From positions 1-14,532 of the forward strand of contig DAIRVC010000058.1 of NCBI GenBank assembly GCA_036803025.1: a stretch of DNA of 14,532 bases. Direction: 5' to 3'. This DNA comes from DAIRVC01 sp036803025. GTDB taxonomy: Bacteria > Chloroflexota > Anaerolineae > Anaerolineales > E44-bin32. The notes beneath the pieces are model-generated. The model did no database searches. It was not told the origin of the DNA and saw nothing but the letters and a program-made list of their open reading frames with translations. The position numbers and the translations under genes are program-made. Below are positions 12,191 through 14,532 of this stretch, one piece after another; the first letter of the stretch is position 1, and the number at the start of each line of letters is the position of its first letter.

Positions 12191-13612
12191 ATGGACCGTA
12201 TCCGATTCGGTACCGACGGCTGGCGCGGCCGGATAGCGGACGACTACACCTTCGGCGCCGTGCGGCGGTGCACGCAGGGCTTTGCCGCGTACCTGCTGTC
12301 GACCGAAAGCGACCCGGGGCCGGTGGTCGTCGGGTTTGACCAGCGCTTCGCCTCCGAGGCCTTCGCGGCTGCCGCGGCAGAGGTGCTGGCCGGCAACGGT
12401 CTGTCCGTCCTGTTGACCGAGTCCGCCACGCCGACGCCGGTCATCGCATATGCCGTCGTGAACCGGAAGGCAGCCGGGGCGGTGAACATCACGGCCTCGC
12501 ACAACCCCTCCTCCGACAACGGCTTCAAGGTACGCAACCGGACCGGTGGCGCCATCGCGCCGGAGGGTCTGCTGGAGATCGAGGCGCGCATCCCGCAGGA
12601 TGAGGCACAGGCGAAGCGCGTGCCGCTGGAAGCCGCCTTGGCGGAAGGCCGCGTTCGCCGCATCGACCCGGCGCCGGCCTACCTTACTCATCTGGCGGGT
12701 CTGGTGGACATCGAAAGCCTGCGCGCCGCCGGCCTGACCATCCTGGCCGACTCGATGTGGGGCAATGGCGTGGGCTGGTTCGCTCGGATCCTGTCCGGCG
12801 GCGCGACCCGGGTCATCGAGATCCATGGGGAGCGCAACCCGATCTTCCCCGAGATGCAGCGGCCTGAGCCGATCCCGCCCAACGTCGATGTCGGCCTGCA
12901 GGCGACGCTTGCCCATCACGCCGACGTGCTGCTGGTCACCGATGGCGATGCCGACCGGATCGGCCTGGGGGACGAGCAGGGGCGTTTTGTCGACCAACTG
13001 CGCGTGTTCGCGTTGCTGGCCTACTACCTGCTGGAGACGCGCGGCGAGCGCGGACCGATCGTCAAGACCCTCTCAACCACCTCGATGTTGGATCGGCTGG
13101 GCCAACTCTACAATGTCCCGGTTTATGAGACCGGCGTCGGATTCAAGTACGTGGCGCCGAAGATGCTCGAAGTGGATGCGCTCATCGGCGGGGAGGAGTC
13201 GGGCGGCTACGCATTTCGAAACCACGTTCCCGAGCGAGACGGCATCCTGGCCGGGCTGCTCATCCTGGATGCCATGGTGCGGGAGCGGTGCAAGCCGTCC
13301 GAACTGGTCAAGCGGCTGTTCGACAAGGTCGGCGCGCACTACTATGACCGGGTGGATACGCGCATGCCGCCCGAAGACCGCGCGGCGCATGAGGCGCGCA
13401 TCCGTGAGGCCGATCCAACGCACATCGGCGGTCTGCGCGTGACCGGCCTCAACTCACTCGACGGATACAAGTTCAGCCTCGAGGACGGTGGCTGGCTCCT
13501 GATCCGCTTTTCCGGGACCGAACCGATCGTACGCGTGTACTGTGAGACCACCCACGCCGACCGGGTCCAGGCCATCCTGGACGACGGTCTGCGGATTGTC
13601 GGGTTGAAATGA
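12191..13612 (+). CDS. Phosphoglucomutase/phosphomannomutase family protein (alpha-D-phosphohexomutase)
   Basis: A 473-residue cytoplasmic enzyme that moves a phosphate between C1 and C6 (or similar) of a hexose. All four domain signatures are present: the N-terminal IRFGTDGWRG; the phosphoserine loop TASHNP with Ser103; the metal-binding loop DGDADR at 251-256; the sugar-binding loop GEESGG at 334-339; and the phosphate-binding loop RFSGTEPIVRVY at 439-450. The substrate (glucose, mannose or both) cannot be told from motifs; glucosamine mutase (GlmM) is less likely because the sugar loop is GEESGG. ATG 12191 has GGAGG four bases upstream and the residues before FGTDGWRG are of normal length. 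Its stop codon overlaps the tatD start by ATGA, so the two are translationally coupled. Confidence 0.95.
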   Translation: MDRIRFGTDGWRGRIADDYTFGAVRRCTQGFAAYLLSTESDPGPVVVGFDQRFASEAFAAAAAEVLAGNGLSVLLTESATPTPVIAYAVVNRKAAGAVNITASHNPSSDNGFKVRNRTGGAIAPEGLLEIEARIPQDEAQAKRVPLEAALAEGRVRRIDPAPAYLTHLAGLVDIESLRAAGLTILADSMWGNGVGWFARILSGGATRVIEIHGERNPIFPEMQRPEPIPPNVDVGLQATLAHHADVLLVTDGDADRIGLGDEQGRFVDQLRVFALLAYYLLETRGERGPIVKTLSTTSMLDRLGQLYNVPVYETGVGFKYVAPKMLEVDALIGGEESGGYAFRNHVPERDGILAGLLILDAMVRERCKPSELVKRLFDKVGAHYYDRVDTRMPPEDRAAHEARIREADPTHIGGLRVTGLNSLDGYKFSLEDGGWLLIRFSGTEPIVRVYCETTHADRVQAILDDGLRIVGLK

Positions 13613-14427
13613 GCGCGGCGCCGGCGGCATTGGCCGACACCCACTGCCACCTGATGCTGGCCGACTTCAACGGCGACCTCCCCCTCGTACTCGGGCGCGC
13701 TCGCCAGGCAGGCGTCACGCACCTCGTGGTGCCCGGCATCGATCTCGAGACCAGCCGACAAGCAGTGGCCCTGGCGCAGCAGCACCAAGGCATGCATGCG
13801 GCTGTGGGGATCCACCCTCATCACGCCGCCACCTGGGGCGATGCCGCCGGCAATGAGCTTCGACGGCTGGCGCAGGCAGCGGGCGTGGTGGCGATCGGCG
13901 AGATCGGGCTCGACTACTACCGCGACCGGTCCTCGCGCACCGACCAGCGCCGGGCGTTCGAGGGCCAGCTGGCGCTGGCGGCCGAATTGGACCTGCCCGT
14001 CATCGTTCACAACCGCGAGGCGTCGGCGGACGTGATGGCTGCGCTGGGAGCCTGGGCCGCGGGAGCAGGCGGCCGGGTCGGAGTCCTGCACGCGTTCTCG
14101 GGAGATGCAGCCGCCGCCGAACTGGCCGCGCAGGCCGGCTTCTACATGGGGCTGGCCGGCCCGCTGACCTACAAGAATGGCAGGGGGCTGCGCTCGCTCG
14201 TCCCGGCTATCCCGCGCGAGCGGCTGCTGCTTGAAACCGATGCACCCTATCTCACTCCCCAGCCTCACCGGGGAGAGCGGAACGAACCTGCCTACGTCCG
14301 TCTGGTCGCGGAGGAAGCCGCCCGCGTTCTGAATATCTCGTGCGCTGACTTGGCCGGGATCACCTCCCGGAACGCCAGCTCACTTTTTGGTTGGGGTCAT
14401 GCTAGCAACGACAGCCACGTTCTTTGA
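13609..14427 (+). CDS. TatD-family metal-dependent hydrolase (probable deoxyribonuclease)
   Basis: A 272-residue TIM-barrel protein of the TatD/YcfH family, members of which are metal-dependent exonucleases or D-aminoacyl-tRNA deacylase-like enzymes. Metal ligands are in place: DTHCHL with His12 and His14, Glu98 in GEIGLDYYRD, His134 in VIVHNRE, His161 in LHAFSG and Asp211 in LETDAPYLTP. The segment QPHRGERNEPAYV is a family hallmark. The ATG overlaps the stop of the preceding gene by four bases. The 3' end overlaps the next reading frame by 29 bases. The C-terminal dozen residues (GWGHASNDSHVL) are divergent from the usual NxxxLF ending, which fits the overlap. Confidence 0.95.
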   Translation: MSAAPAALADTHCHLMLADFNGDLPLVLGRARQAGVTHLVVPGIDLETSRQAVALAQQHQGMHAAVGIHPHHAATWGDAAGNELRRLAQAAGVVAIGEIGLDYYRDRSSRTDQRRAFEGQLALAAELDLPVIVHNREASADVMAALGAWAAGAGGRVGVLHAFSGDAAAAELAAQAGFYMGLAGPLTYKNGRGLRSLVPAIPRERLLLETDAPYLTPQPHRGERNEPAYVRLVAEEAARVLNISCADLAGITSRNASSLFGWGHASNDSHVL

Positions 14428-14532
14428 ACTCGTGCGCGACCGGTTGAGCCAGGTCGAGGAACGCATGCGCGCCGGCGCCGGGCAACATCATCCCAACGCC
14501 GACGCCGCCATCGAGCACCTGCTCGCCTCCGG
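14399..14532 (+). CDS. Start of a probable polyprenyl diphosphate synthase (partial)
   Basis: From ATG 14399 the frame stays open to the window edge (44 codons). The sequence MLATTATFFELVRDRLSQVE continues with residues ending HPNADAAIEHLLASG, which matches the N-terminal helix of long-chain trans-prenyl diphosphate synthases, where LLxSGGKRxRP normally comes next. These enzymes build the isoprenoid chain for quinones or carriers. The catalytic DDxxD motifs are beyond the window, so this is provisional. The start lies 29 bases inside tatD, with a weak GGGG before it. Confidence 0.7.
   Translation, partial: MLATTATFFELVRDRLSQVEERMRAGAGQHHPNADAAIEHLLAS

Noticed and set aside
1..14532. CRISPR array, transposase, prophage, tRNA or rRNA
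   Set aside because: No regular spaced repeats, no transposase or integrase motifs, and no tRNA or rRNA signature sequences were found on reading both strands by eye.

Overview
This is a GC-rich bacterial chromosome segment of tightly packed, almost entirely housekeeping genes. The gene order, the promoter style and several protein features (a small acidic four-cysteine protein, a membrane-anchored parvulin with a Thr/Pro linker, an ABC-type binding protein next to secG) suggest a member of the Chloroflexota, perhaps Anaerolineae or a relative. That placement is an inference from remembered family patterns; no search was run. I see no mobile element, CRISPR array, rRNA or tRNA gene.

Layout: (1) bases 2-4289, plus strand: the 3' end of ftsY, then prfB (release factor 2, with the classical +1 programmed frameshift at an early UGA), secG behind its own promoter, a family-5 extracellular solute-binding protein, and a protein with two S1 domains behind its own extended -10 promoter. 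A bidirectional hairpin terminator at 4331-4369 closes this side. (2) bases 4415-11765, minus strand, read right to left: rpsF, ssb, rpsR, a membrane-anchored parvulin-type peptidyl-prolyl isomerase, an unrecognised lipoprotein, a bifunctional Rel/SpoT (p)ppGpp enzyme, moeA, and a small acidic cysteine protein. There is a strong promoter and a structured leader before rpsF, a promoter before rel, and one before moeA. (3) bases 11766-12190: a divergent intergenic region holding a GC-rich inverted-repeat cluster and a structured leader of about 170 nt. (4) bases 12191-14532, plus strand: a phosphoglucomutase/phosphomannomutase, a TatD-family metal-dependent hydrolase, and the start of a probable polyprenyl diphosphate synthase, with overlapping ends.

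Functional picture: protein targeting and export (FtsY, SecG, parvulin, lipoprotein), translation and its control (RF2, S6, S18, S1-domain protein), single-stranded DNA binding (SSB), the stringent response (Rel), molybdenum cofactor synthesis (MoeA) and central sugar phosphate/isoprenoid metabolism. The most interesting material is regulatory: the prfB frameshift site, a leader hairpin before rpsF shaped like the S6:S18 autoregulatory RNA, a nearly leaderless rel transcript, and the structured leader before the phosphohexomutase gene. I found no convincing new multi-gene system; this is mostly a conserved core region.
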